Shown here piece by piece: positions 1 to 5,119 of a stretch of 5,119 nucleotides of DNA (its first letter is position 1; every line of letters begins with the position of its first letter). The stretch comes from Desulfobulbaceae bacterium (lineage in GTDB: Bacteria > Desulfobacterota > Desulfobulbia > Desulfobulbales > Desulfocapsaceae). Both the position numbers and the translations under genes were made by a program. Below the pieces are notes generated by a model that did no database searches, was not told the origin of the DNA, and saw nothing but the letters and a program-made list of their open reading frames with translations. Where the stretch lies: positions 1 through 5,119 of the forward strand of contig JAIRRG010000119.1 of the NCBI GenBank assembly GCA_031256095.1, written 5' to 3'.

Positions 1-842
1 TCACGGCCTGTTGAGGTCTTGTTACTGGCCACGGGGTTTTCAATGCCCATGCCGCGCGTCACGATTGACGCCCGGTCAACACCGGCGGAAATCAGCATGG
101 CTTGCACCGCCTCGGCGCGCTCAATGGAACGCTGCGTATTTCCCTTGGAACTTGTGCTCGAAGAAACGTAGCCGCGCACTTCAATCTTCCCCTGGCCGAT
201 ATTTTTGAATTTGCGGACGAAATGGGCAAGCGCCGCCTTGCCTTCGCTGGTAAGCGATTGGGAATTGGCCTTTAACGGCAGGATGGCTTTGAGGTGCGGC
301 AAGGTTTTGCCGCTGGCCGGCGGTGTCGCGGCCACGGGTGTCACGGCCACAGGTGTCGTGGCCACGGGTGTCGTGGCCACAGGTGTCACGGCCACGGGCG
401 CCGATGCGGCAGATGGAGCCGTTTGGCTGGCCGTCTGGCTGGCCGATGCTTCTTGGGCCACTGGCGGTGTGGTGGCCGCGACCACCGGAGTTGCCGCCGC
501 TGGCGCGGGGGGCGTACGATTGTCGACGCAACCCTGGTTGTTGCTGGCGTTAAAGGCCTCCATCAGTATCAGGTCGGAAATTTTCGCCTTTTCGGCGCTG
601 ATGCGGATGGTGTCATCGTTGGCGCCAGCCGAGTACAGGGCGGTGAACAGGGTTTTCTGATCGGCCTGGCTCATGCCACGGCTCTGGCCGATGATCATCG
701 AGACGGTGGTGCCCCTCGACACGGCGTTGGCAACCGCTTTGCACATGCCCATGGAGCGAATATCCGAAGATAAGGACGCCATTGCCATGGAAGCCGACGA
801 CAGAGTCAAAGCCAGAGCCGAGATGAAAATAATTTTTTTCAT
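1..842 (-). CDS. OmpA-family envelope protein, C-terminus cut by window edge
   Basis: Read on the minus strand from ATG at 842-840, the frame stays open for 280 codons and runs off the left edge. Residues 1-22 (MKKIIFISALALTLSSASMA...) look like a Sec signal peptide, probably cleaved at an Ala near 20-22. Residues about 24-108 form a small domain with two cysteines (C34, C105) that I do not recognise; they could form a disulfide in the periplasm. Residues about 109-175 are a Pro/Ala/Thr/Val linker built partly from a five-residue repeat. Residues about 176-280 resemble the OmpA/MotB peptidoglycan-binding fold: G224-Y-V, then SIERAEAV (R242), then GMGIENPVASNKTSTGR. The family would normally finish with an NRRVE-like segment, here off-window. 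The Asp that contacts diaminopimelate in the family GHTD-type motif is replaced by Ser (S227), while the partner Arg (R242) is kept. GAAGG lies 6 nt before the ATG and supports the start. The OmpA-like assignment is firm; true peptidoglycan binding is uncertain. Confidence 0.85.
   Translation of the reverse strand, partial: MKKIIFISALALTLSSASMAMASLSSDIRSMGMCKAVANAVSRGTTVSMIIGQSRGMSQADQKTLFTALYSAGANDDTIRISAEKAKISDLILMEAFNASNNQGCVDNRTPPAPAAATPVVAATTPPVAQEASASQTASQTAPSAASAPVAVTPVATTPVATTPVAVTPVAATPPASGKTLPHLKAILPLKANSQSLTSEGKAALAHFVRKFKNIGQGKIEVRGYVSSSTSSKGNTQRSIERAEAVQAMLISAGVDRASIVTRGMGIENPVASNKTSTGR
322..396 (-). repeat. Five tandem 15-bp units in the OmpA-protein linker
   Basis: On the plus strand the unit is GGTGTCRYGGCCACR, repeated five times without gaps (322-336, 337-351, 352-366, 367-381, 382-396), followed by a decayed sixth unit at 397-411. 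Differences are confined to a few positions. In the coding strand each unit gives Pro-Val-Ala-(Val/Thr/Ala)-Thr, so gain or loss of units keeps frame and changes only linker length. This is a coding minisatellite, probably able to vary in copy number by slippage. Confidence 0.9.
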
Positions 843-848
843 AATTTG

Positions 849-853
849 CCTTC
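849..853 (-). promoter_or_regulatory. Shine-Dalgarno site of the OmpA-family gene
   Basis: The minus strand reads GAAGG followed by six bases (CAAATT) and the ATG at 842-840. This good match and spacing fixes the start and fits the signal peptide that begins there. Confidence 0.65.
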
Positions 854-893
854 GTTGACGATATTGACAAAAGGTTGCGCGCCGTTTTATTGC

Positions 894-914
894 CCTGGCG
901 CCAATTTGGCCAGG
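894..914 (-). promoter_or_regulatory. Hairpin or operator-like palindrome in the OmpA-gene leader
   Basis: CCTGGC at 894-899 pairs with GCCAGG at 909-914 across a 9-base loop. An alternative nested pairing is GCCAA (900-904) with TTGGC (906-910). It lies about 50-70 bases upstream of the OmpA-protein start, between that gene and repeat copy 1. It could be a leader hairpin or a dimeric-regulator site. No run of T follows on the minus strand, so it is not a typical terminator. The symmetry is visible; any function is inferred. Confidence 0.25.
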
Positions 915-945
915 ACGCAGCCCACCGCGAGATAGCCAGAATACC

Positions 946-1095
946 ATTTCCAAATTAAAACTTGGATAATTTTCTGTGACATTGCGAGGGGAGCAAAGCA
1001 ATCAATATTGTGGGAAAAATTGAAATAAATGGATTGCTTCCTCACTATGTTCCTCGCAATGATGGCGGCTACTATATAAGTTTTAATTTAGAAAT
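946..1095 (+). repeat. MITE-like palindromic repeat, copy 1
   Basis: A 150-bp AT-rich, non-coding element. Its left end ATTTCCAAATTAAAACTT (946-963) is matched at 17 of 18 bases by the reverse complement of its right end (1078-1095), giving terminal inverted repeats. Inside is a second palindrome: CATTGCGAGG with AAGCAATC on the left arm, and GGATTGCTTC with CCTCGCAATG on the right. The right arm is longer, carrying CTCACTATGTT, so the element has a direction. Aligned without gaps to the reverse complement of 2821-2970 it matches at 127 of 150 positions by hand count, and similarity stops at both ends. No transposase is encoded and I see no clear target-site duplication. It starts about 100 bases past the B-box gene stop, as read on the minus strand. 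Confidence 0.88.
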
Positions 1096-1197
1096 TGGAT
1101 ATAATTCATCCCTTTGACACGGATAAATCCATCGTGTACACCTAATGGCCTAGACATGATGGTTCCTTTATATATTTAGTTTTTTTCGTCAGGCAAC

Positions 1198-1416
1198 CTA
1201 GTTCCTTGCTTGTTTCTCTTCTCGCTTTTCCCGGCGCTTTTCCCGCTCGAAAAACCAGATGATGCAGGCAGTACGGTGCGGACAGTACAGTTTGGGGTTG
1301 GCGCAGGCCAGACATTCGTCACAGAAGTGACGATCACTCTTCTGGCAATACTGGGTGGCCGGGCGCCCAGGATGACGGGCGCAACTGGGCATAGCGGTAT
1401 CTACATAGGTATTCAT
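1198..1416 (-). CDS. Small B-box-type zinc-binding protein
   Basis: A 72-residue protein packed with possible zinc ligands: C12-x2-H15, C24, C32-x2-C35-x2-C38, C45-x-H47 and C51. The order C-x2-H ... C ... C-x2-C ... C/H is that of B-box-like zinc fingers, which usually bind two zinc ions and mediate protein contacts. A short hydrophobic stretch (CIIWFF, 51-56) is followed by a highly charged tail, residues 57-72, rich in Lys, Arg and Glu and probably helical. There is no signal peptide. The start at 1416 is the only one possible: an in-frame TAA lies a few codons upstream with no other start codon between. Its ribosome site is weak (ATAAGG ends two bases before the ATG); Met9 is an alternative start. 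It is transcribed divergently from the radical SAM gene. The overlapping plus-strand frame lacks any domain pattern. The function is unknown; the zinc-finger reading is well supported by ligand spacing. Confidence 0.7.
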   Translation of the reverse strand: MNTYVDTAMPSCARHPGRPATQYCQKSDRHFCDECLACANPKLYCPHRTACIIWFFEREKRREKREEKQARN

Positions 1417-1547
1417 GGCCTTATCGTCGTAAGCGGATTAATGATTGGCATGAAAATGGCGTCGATGCCCGCCACAAACTACCACTTTCACCGATTCCGG
1501 CAAGCCCATCTCCGCATTTTATCATTCCCTGTCCTTCTGATGATGCC
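1417..1547. promoter_or_regulatory. Divergent intergenic region between B-box and radical SAM genes
   Basis: These 131 bases separate two divergent starts, so promoters for both should lie here. I find no convincing -35/-10 pair on either strand and no strong Shine-Dalgarno sequence before either gene. A minus-strand GATAAAAT around 1517-1524 is -10-like but lies about 100 bases from the B-box start. This is called from gene arrangement, not from motifs. Confidence 0.35.
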
Positions 1548-2816
1548 ATGACCGTTTCCTGGGAGAATAACTATTTCGCCGTCCGCCTAGGCGTCATCGG
1601 CGCCCGCCGCTACGAAAAAGTCAGTTATCCCCTCTACTACGGCGAGTACGGCGTCATTGAAACCGCCAGTGATCTACTGCACTTCAACCGTGAACATGAA
1701 ATCATCCGCGCCCAGGGCAAGGGCGAGAGCTGGCCCCATCGCAACGAATGGTTGAAGCGAAGCCTCGGCGACGACTGGCTGTACTATTCCACCGGCGGTT
1801 ACACGGGAGTTTTTGAAACTCTCGGCGAATTTTATCTGCCGAATTTGCCTTACCCAACCAATAACCTGCTGGGCGGCCATCCTCTGCGTGACCAAGCTGT
1901 GCGCCGGGTCATTGACGGCTGGCCGCGGCAGGTGGCGGCCTGCCTGGAGCAGGCCGAAGAGGCGCCGGAGGCGGTAAAAATTTTTCTGCGCACCTGCCTG
2001 GCCAAGACGCCAGAAAAACTGGCGGCAAAAAGTGTGGCGATTTTCGCCAATTACGGTGGCCGCCCCAGCGTCTTGCCGCCGGACGCCCGCCATGTCGATT
2101 ACCAACTCATCCCGGTCAATATCGCCAGCGGCTGCCTCTATAAATGCCGGTTTTGCGAGGTGAAAAACCGCACCCCTTTCCGGGCCGCCCTGGCCAGCGA
2201 GGTCAGCCGGCAAATGGTCGGCGTCAAAGAGCTGGTCGGCGCCGATCTGGCCAACTACGGCGCGGTTTTCTTGGGCGATCACGACGCCCTGGCCGCCGGC
2301 GGCGAGCTGATTCTTGCCACTCTCGGCGAAGCCTATGAACTTTTTCAGTTGAAAGATTCGCTCATGTACAGCTCTTCGGCCTTTTTCTTCGCCTCGGTGG
2401 CTTCACTTTCGGCGGCTGGCGATGATTTTTTCGCCCGCCTGGCCCGGCTGCCCTATGACATATATATCAATATCGGCCTCGAATCCGCCGACCAGGAAAC
2501 CTTACACTATCTGGGCAAGCCGCTTGCCGCCCGTGAGGTTGAAGAGACCTTTGCCCGGATGCAGGCCTTAAATGACCGCTACCCGAAACTGGAGTTGACC
2601 GCCAATTTTGTCTTTGACGACGACCTGCCCACCGGGCATTATCCGGCTTTCTTGAAGCTGGTGCGTGACAGCCTGCCGCGCCGTAAAGTCAAAGGCAGCG
2701 TCTATCTGTCGCCGTTGAAGTTTGATCAGCCGTCACGGCTGAAGACCTTTGATTTCAACCGGCTGAAACGCGAAAGCCGCCTGCCGGTCTTTCTCTATCT
2801 GATCCAGCGCCTGTAA
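1548..2816 (+). CDS. Radical SAM protein of unknown function
   Basis: A 422-residue cytoplasmic protein. The radical SAM signature C-x3-C-x2-C is clear: C196-L-Y-K-C200-R-F-C203, where three cysteines bind the 4Fe-4S cluster that cleaves S-adenosylmethionine. Later family-typical segments are FLGDHDALAAG (G243-D244-H245-D246) and INIGLESADQETLHYLGKPL (G310-L-E-S313), the latter shared with HemN/Elp3/MiaB-like radical SAM barrels. The first 190 residues (with SYPLYYGEYGVIE and YYSTGGYTGVFETLGEFYLP) precede the signature, which is unusual since the motif is often near the N-terminus. There is no cysteine after C203, so no SPASM or second cluster, and I see no cobalamin-binding DxHxxG motif. The ATG at 1548 is the first start in the frame and lacks a good ribosome site, so initiation may be weak or leaderless. 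The substrate is unknown. Radical chemistry is well supported; the reaction is not predictable here. Confidence 0.88.
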   Translation: MTVSWENNYFAVRLGVIGARRYEKVSYPLYYGEYGVIETASDLLHFNREHEIIRAQGKGESWPHRNEWLKRSLGDDWLYYSTGGYTGVFETLGEFYLPNLPYPTNNLLGGHPLRDQAVRRVIDGWPRQVAACLEQAEEAPEAVKIFLRTCLAKTPEKLAAKSVAIFANYGGRPSVLPPDARHVDYQLIPVNIASGCLYKCRFCEVKNRTPFRAALASEVSRQMVGVKELVGADLANYGAVFLGDHDALAAGGELILATLGEAYELFQLKDSLMYSSSAFFFASVASLSAAGDDFFARLARLPYDIYINIGLESADQETLHYLGKPLAAREVEETFARMQALNDRYPKLELTANFVFDDDLPTGHYPAFLKLVRDSLPRRKVKGSVYLSPLKFDQPSRLKTFDFNRLKRESRLPVFLYLIQRL

Positions 2817-2820
2817 TGCG

Positions 2821-2970
2821 ATTTATAAATAAAAAATTATATAGTAACCGGTGCCATTGCGAGGAACATAGTGACGAAGCAATTCATTTTTTTCAATTTT
2901 TCCTTCAAGATGGATTGCTTCGCTTCACTCGCGATGGCACAGAAAATTATTCAATTTTTAATTTAGAAAT
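2821..2970 (-). repeat. MITE-like palindromic repeat, copy 2 (inverted)
   Basis: This is the reverse complement of copy 1 at 127 of 150 positions, aligned without gaps. Terminal inverted repeats are visible but more diverged (ATTTATAAATAAAAAATT on the left; reverse complement of the right end ATTTCTAAATTAAAAATT). The internal arms GTGCCATTGCGAG (2851-2863) and CTCGCGATGGCAC (2928-2940), plus GAAGCAATT and GGATTGCTTC, can fold into a long imperfect hairpin. It begins four bases after the radical SAM stop codon and ends 16 bases before the next start codon, so it fills nearly the whole intergenic space. It may end radical SAM transcripts and may contain the promoter of the downstream operon; both are inferences. 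Confidence 0.88.
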
Positions 2971-2975
2971 TTTCT

Positions 2976-2980
2976 AAGGA
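2976..2980 (+). promoter_or_regulatory. Shine-Dalgarno site of the first operon gene
   Basis: AAGGA lies six bases before the ATG at 2987, immediately outside the right end of repeat copy 2. It supports the chosen start of the cyclo-ligase gene. Confidence 0.75.
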
Positions 2981-2986
2981 AACGCC

Positions 2987-3586
2987 ATGACTCCCAAAGA
3001 ACTCCGCCAAGCCATCCTCGCCGCCCGCGACGCCTTGCCCGCCGCCGAGCGCCGGGCGAAAAGCGCCGCCATTGCCGCCAGACTTCTCGCCCGACCGGAA
3101 ATCAAAGACAGCGGCCACATCCTTTTGTATGTCAGCTTTCGCAGCGAGGTCGAAACTTGGGACCTCTTGCATACGCTTTTAGCCATCGGCAAGAAGGTGT
3201 CACTGCCTTTTACCCATGTAAAGGCCAAATATCTGGACGCCATCCCGATCACCGACCCGGAGAAGCAACTGACGCCCGGTTACTGCGATATCCCGGAACC
3301 AAGTGCTGAGGCGCGGCAAAGCATCACGCCGCCGGAAGAAATTGAGGCCATCATTTTGCCCGGCTCGGTCTTCGACCTGCGCGGCGGTCGCTTCGGCTAC
3401 GGCGGCGGTTTTTATGACCGCTACGTGGTCAGCGCCCGGCAAGCCTGGCGCATCGGCCTGGCCTTCGATGGGCAAATTGTCCCGGAAGCGCCTTTGCAGC
3501 CACATGACCAACTGCTCGATCTGGTAATCACCGAAAGCCGCGTCATCGTCGGCAGCCGCGACCGTAAAGCCGTCGTCAACCTATGA
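2987..3586 (+). CDS. ygfA: 5-formyltetrahydrofolate cyclo-ligase
   Basis: A 199-residue cytoplasmic enzyme, the usual size for this family. It uses ATP to convert 5-formyltetrahydrofolate to 5,10-methenyltetrahydrofolate, returning a dead-end folate to the one-carbon pool. The diagnostic C-terminal signature is present: L124-P-G-S-V-F-D130, then R135-F-G-Y-G-G-G-F-Y-D144-R145, the glycine-rich loop that binds nucleotide phosphates and folate. The N-terminal basic helix (KELRQAILAARDAL) and YVSFRSEVET near residues 47-56 also fit the family. The start is supported by AAGGA six bases upstream. It opens a compact operon and overlaps the HAD gene by 4 nt (ATGA at 3583-3586), suggesting coupled translation. 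Many Proteobacteria have 6S RNA upstream of this gene; here the space is filled by the repeat element instead. Confidence 0.94.
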   Translation: MTPKELRQAILAARDALPAAERRAKSAAIAARLLARPEIKDSGHILLYVSFRSEVETWDLLHTLLAIGKKVSLPFTHVKAKYLDAIPITDPEKQLTPGYCDIPEPSAEARQSITPPEEIEAIILPGSVFDLRGGRFGYGGGFYDRYVVSARQAWRIGLAFDGQIVPEAPLQPHDQLLDLVITESRVIVGSRDRKAVVNL

Positions 3587-4359
3587 ACGGAAAAGCCTTT
3601 TTGCTTGCCGCTTCGGACTATGACGGCACCCTGTGCCGTGACCGAAAGGTCAGCGACGAAGATTTGGCGGCCATTGCCGATTGGCGCGGCGCCGGGCACC
3701 GTTTCGGCATCGCCACCGGGCGCGATCTCGGCATGATGCGTCATGAAACCGAGCGCTGGCACATCCCCTGCGATTTCCTCGTCTGCTGCTGTGGCGCCGT
3801 CCTTTATGACCAGGCCGGCCGCGAGTTGCGCCGCATCGACATCGACGACGCCCTCATCCCCCGGCTTTTGCGGCAGCCGATGGCAGCGGCGAGCTTTCAT
3901 TTTGAAATGAGCCGGCATGGCCAAACTTTTTTGTATCTACAAAGCGAACGCTCGCGCTTCCCGGCCCTTGGCGTACCCTATGTACCGATTGGCCACAGCG
4001 AGGCCCTGGCTTTGACCGGCCTGCAATTGATCAGCTTCTGTTTCGCCACCGCCGCCGAAAGCGCCGCCTTTGCCGACAGGGTGATGACGGAATTTGCTGG
4101 CGGCCTGCGCGCCCACCAGAACGACGTCAACGTCGATGTCACCGATGGGCGGGTCGACAAGGCCGAGGGGCTTTTGGCGCTGTGTCGTCTGCTCGGCTGG
4201 CCGGAACCGCTGGTAATTGGCGACAGCGAAAACGACCTGTCGATGCTGCGCCGCTTTCAGGGTTTCGCGGTGGCGACGGCGCCGGAAGCGGTGCGACGGC
4301 AAGCGGCGGCTGTCTATACCAGTGTCGGCGCCATGCTGCGGCAAAGGATGGCGGCATGA
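3583..4359 (+). CDS. HAD-superfamily phosphatase, Cof type
   Basis: A 258-residue cytoplasmic hydrolase. All four HAD motifs are visible: motif I D12-Y-D14-G-T (nucleophile D12, acid/base D14), motif II T45-G-R, motif III Lys in VDKAEG (K193), and motif IV G-D214-S-E-N-D218 for Mg2+ binding. The large insert between motifs II and III is the C2 cap typical of Cof/YbiV-like enzymes, which dephosphorylate sugar phosphates and related small metabolites. The substrate cannot be told from sequence. Cof-type proteins usually have SNGA or NGA after the first strand pair (VISSNGAVIYD-like); here it reads C68-C69-C70-G-A, so the usual Asn is Cys. The gene overlaps both neighbours by 4 nt (ATGA at each junction), so it is co-transcribed and probably translationally coupled. 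The family is certain; the specific role is open. Confidence 0.9.
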   Translation: MNGKAFLLAASDYDGTLCRDRKVSDEDLAAIADWRGAGHRFGIATGRDLGMMRHETERWHIPCDFLVCCCGAVLYDQAGRELRRIDIDDALIPRLLRQPMAAASFHFEMSRHGQTFLYLQSERSRFPALGVPYVPIGHSEALALTGLQLISFCFATAAESAAFADRVMTEFAGGLRAHQNDVNVDVTDGRVDKAEGLLALCRLLGWPEPLVIGDSENDLSMLRRFQGFAVATAPEAVRRQAAAVYTSVGAMLRQRMAA

Positions 4360-4862
4360 CGGCGGGCGGCAAGATTATCCTGACTGGATTTATGGGCACA
4401 GGCAAGAGCACGGTCGGCAGACTCTTGGCGGCGCGGCGCGGCTGGCGTTTTGTCGATACCGACGCCCTGATTGAGGAACGCCAGGGCAAAAGCGTCGCCG
4501 CCATTTTCAAGGATCAGGGCGAAGCCGCCTTCCGCGCCATGGAAGCGGCGCTGGCCCGTGAATTGGCGGGCGAATGTGATGTGGTGATCGCCACCGGCGG
4601 CAAATTCATGCTGGCTGCGGAAAATGCCAAAACCCTCGCCGGCAGCCAGGTCTTCTGCTTGACTGCCACCCCGGAAGAAATTTTAGCCAGGGTCATGGCC
4701 GACGGTCAGGCCCAGCGGCCTCTTTTGGCTGGTGCGGCGCCGGAAGAAAAAATCCGGGCGCTCTTGGCCGAACGCCAGGCGGGCTACCGGCGCTTTCCAG
4801 CCATCGCCACCGGCGGCAAGACGCCGGATGAAATTGTCGACGAAATCCTGGCCTTGATTTGA
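4356..4862 (+). CDS. aroK: Shikimate kinase
   Basis: A 168-residue cytoplasmic enzyme that phosphorylates shikimate with ATP, a late step towards chorismate and aromatic amino acids. The Walker A loop is G11-F-M-G-T-G-K17-S-T. Shikimate-contact residues of the family are found at D36 (in VDTD), R60 (in GEAAFRAME) and R140 (in AERQAGYR). The lid arginine fits R121 (QRPLL). The usual GGG motif reads G81-G82-K83, with Lys replacing the third Gly. The start at 4356 overlaps the HAD stop by 4 nt, has AAAGGA seven bases upstream, and places the P-loop at the normal distance from the N-terminus. The frame stays open upstream to an ATG at 4182, but that would add 58 unrelated residues lying within the HAD gene. 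aroK rather than aroL is a naming convention only. Confidence 0.92.
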   Translation: MTAGGKIILTGFMGTGKSTVGRLLAARRGWRFVDTDALIEERQGKSVAAIFKDQGEAAFRAMEAALARELAGECDVVIATGGKFMLAAENAKTLAGSQVFCLTATPEEILARVMADGQAQRPLLAGAAPEEKIRALLAERQAGYRRFPAIATGGKTPDEIVDEILALI

Positions 4863-5119
4863 TGCTTCTTCTTAGCGAAAAAAGCATCGTCGCCCACGAG
4901 TTGCGGGACTTTTCCGAATGGCATCAAGGCATCCGGCACTATGGTTTCTGGTGCCTGTTAATTGACGATCCACCCTGGCAAAGGGTCATCGCCTCGGCCC
5001 AGGCGCAGATGGCTCCTTTTCTCCACCCCGGCTACGAGCGGCAGCCACATGTTACGCTTTTTTCCTGCGGTCTCTTGACCGATGATTTTTTTAGCGGCGA
5101 GATGCTCACCCGTCAAGTC
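4862..5119 (+). CDS. 2H phosphoesterase / 2'-5' RNA ligase-like protein, 3' end cut
   Basis: The frame is open for 86 codons from ATG 4862 to the right edge. Residues about 27-34 (YGFWCLLI) form a first beta strand, and Q61-P-H63-V-T65-L-F supplies one H-x-T/S motif of the 2H phosphoesterase superfamily (2'-5' RNA ligase, LigT, cyclic phosphodiesterase). The family needs a second H-x-T/S motif about 80-100 residues later, which would be off-window. Such enzymes act on 2',3'-cyclic or 2'-5' phosphodiester bonds in RNA or nucleotides. The start overlaps the shikimate kinase stop by one base (TGATG), which indicates the same operon; no strong ribosome site precedes it. With only one catalytic motif visible the assignment is likely but not proven. 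Confidence 0.68.
   Translation, partial: MLLLSEKSIVAHELRDFSEWHQGIRHYGFWCLLIDDPPWQRVIASAQAQMAPFLHPGYERQPHVTLFSCGLLTDDFFSGEMLTRQV

Larger units (their letters stand above)
843..1197. other. Gene-free region of about 355 bp between OmpA-family and B-box genes
   Basis: No convincing coding sequence is present on either strand. From left to right it holds the OmpA-gene ribosome site, an imperfect palindrome at 855-870 (TTGNCNATATNGNCAA), the 894-914 hairpin, repeat copy 1 (946-1095), and about 100 AT-rich bases beyond the B-box gene stop. In that last part ACACGGAT (1117-1124) can pair with ATCGTGT (1131-1137) with one bulge, but there is no T-run on the side expected for a minus-strand terminator. 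The OmpA-gene promoter must lie here or inside the repeat, but I could not identify a clear -35/-10 pair. Confidence 0.7.

Noticed and set aside
322..411. CRISPR-like short repeats
   Set aside because: Units are contiguous with no spacers and lie in frame in a coding sequence.
205..660. Long plus-strand open frame rich in Ala, Val and Thr
   Set aside because: It is antisense to the OmpA-family gene and its composition comes from the 15-bp repeats; no domain or ribosome site supports it.
864..869. Plus-strand TTGACA as a -35 box, with a similar one at 1114-1119
   Set aside because: No good -10 at 16-18 bases and no plus-strand gene follows within reach.
1117..1137. Hairpin as terminator of the B-box gene
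   Set aside because: The stem is short with a bulge and no T-run follows on the minus strand.
1210..1551. Plus-strand 113-residue open frame
   Set aside because: It overlaps the B-box gene on the other strand, whose Cys/His spacing is clearly protein-like. The plus frame has no recognisable pattern and no ribosome site.
1674..2282. Minus-strand 202-residue open frame
   Set aside because: It is entirely antisense to the radical SAM gene, which has clear catalytic motifs.
2817..2986. 6S RNA gene upstream of the cyclo-ligase
   Set aside because: The interval is almost fully accounted for by repeat copy 2, which matches copy 1 elsewhere; no separate 6S-like structure fits.
4182..4355. N-terminal extension of shikimate kinase to an upstream ATG
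   Set aside because: It would lie wholly inside the HAD gene and put 58 unrelated residues before the P-loop; the 4356 start has a ribosome site and the usual ATGA overlap.

Overview
The window looks like ordinary bacterial chromosome, probably from a Gram-negative organism. An exported OmpA-like protein, GC-rich genes with GC-rich third positions and AT-rich intergenic DNA support this. The small B-box-type zinc protein, the radical SAM protein and the repeat element carrying ATTGCGAGGAACATAGTGA are of a kind I associate with Desulfobacterota (former Deltaproteobacteria). That placement is an impression, not something the window proves.

Layout, left to right. (1) On the minus strand, positions 842 down to 1 encode an OmpA-family protein with a signal peptide and a repeated Pro/Ala/Val/Thr linker. 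Its last residues lie off the left edge. (2) Positions 843-1197 hold no gene; they contain a 150-bp MITE-like repeat (copy 1, 946-1095). (3) On the minus strand, 1416-1198 encodes a small Cys/His-rich B-box-like zinc protein. (4) Divergent from it, 1548-2816 encodes an uncharacterised radical SAM protein with a long N-terminal region. (5) Positions 2821-2970 hold copy 2 of the repeat, inverted relative to copy 1. (6) A tightly packed plus-strand operon starts at 2987: 5-formyltetrahydrofolate cyclo-ligase, a Cof-type HAD phosphatase, shikimate kinase, and a 2H phosphoesterase/2'-5' RNA ligase-like protein cut by the right edge. The operon junctions overlap by 4, 4 and 1 nt.

The operon joins folate salvage, aromatic amino-acid precursor synthesis and two small phosphate-ester enzymes. 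I see no single pathway that needs all four, so shared expression of housekeeping genes is the simplest reading. The most notable structure is the mirror arrangement OmpA<-[repeat]<-B-box | radical SAM->[repeat]->operon. Each repeat copy lies just past the 3' end of one of the divergent central genes, in the same orientation relative to transcription. No RNA gene, CRISPR array, transposase or prophage gene was seen.
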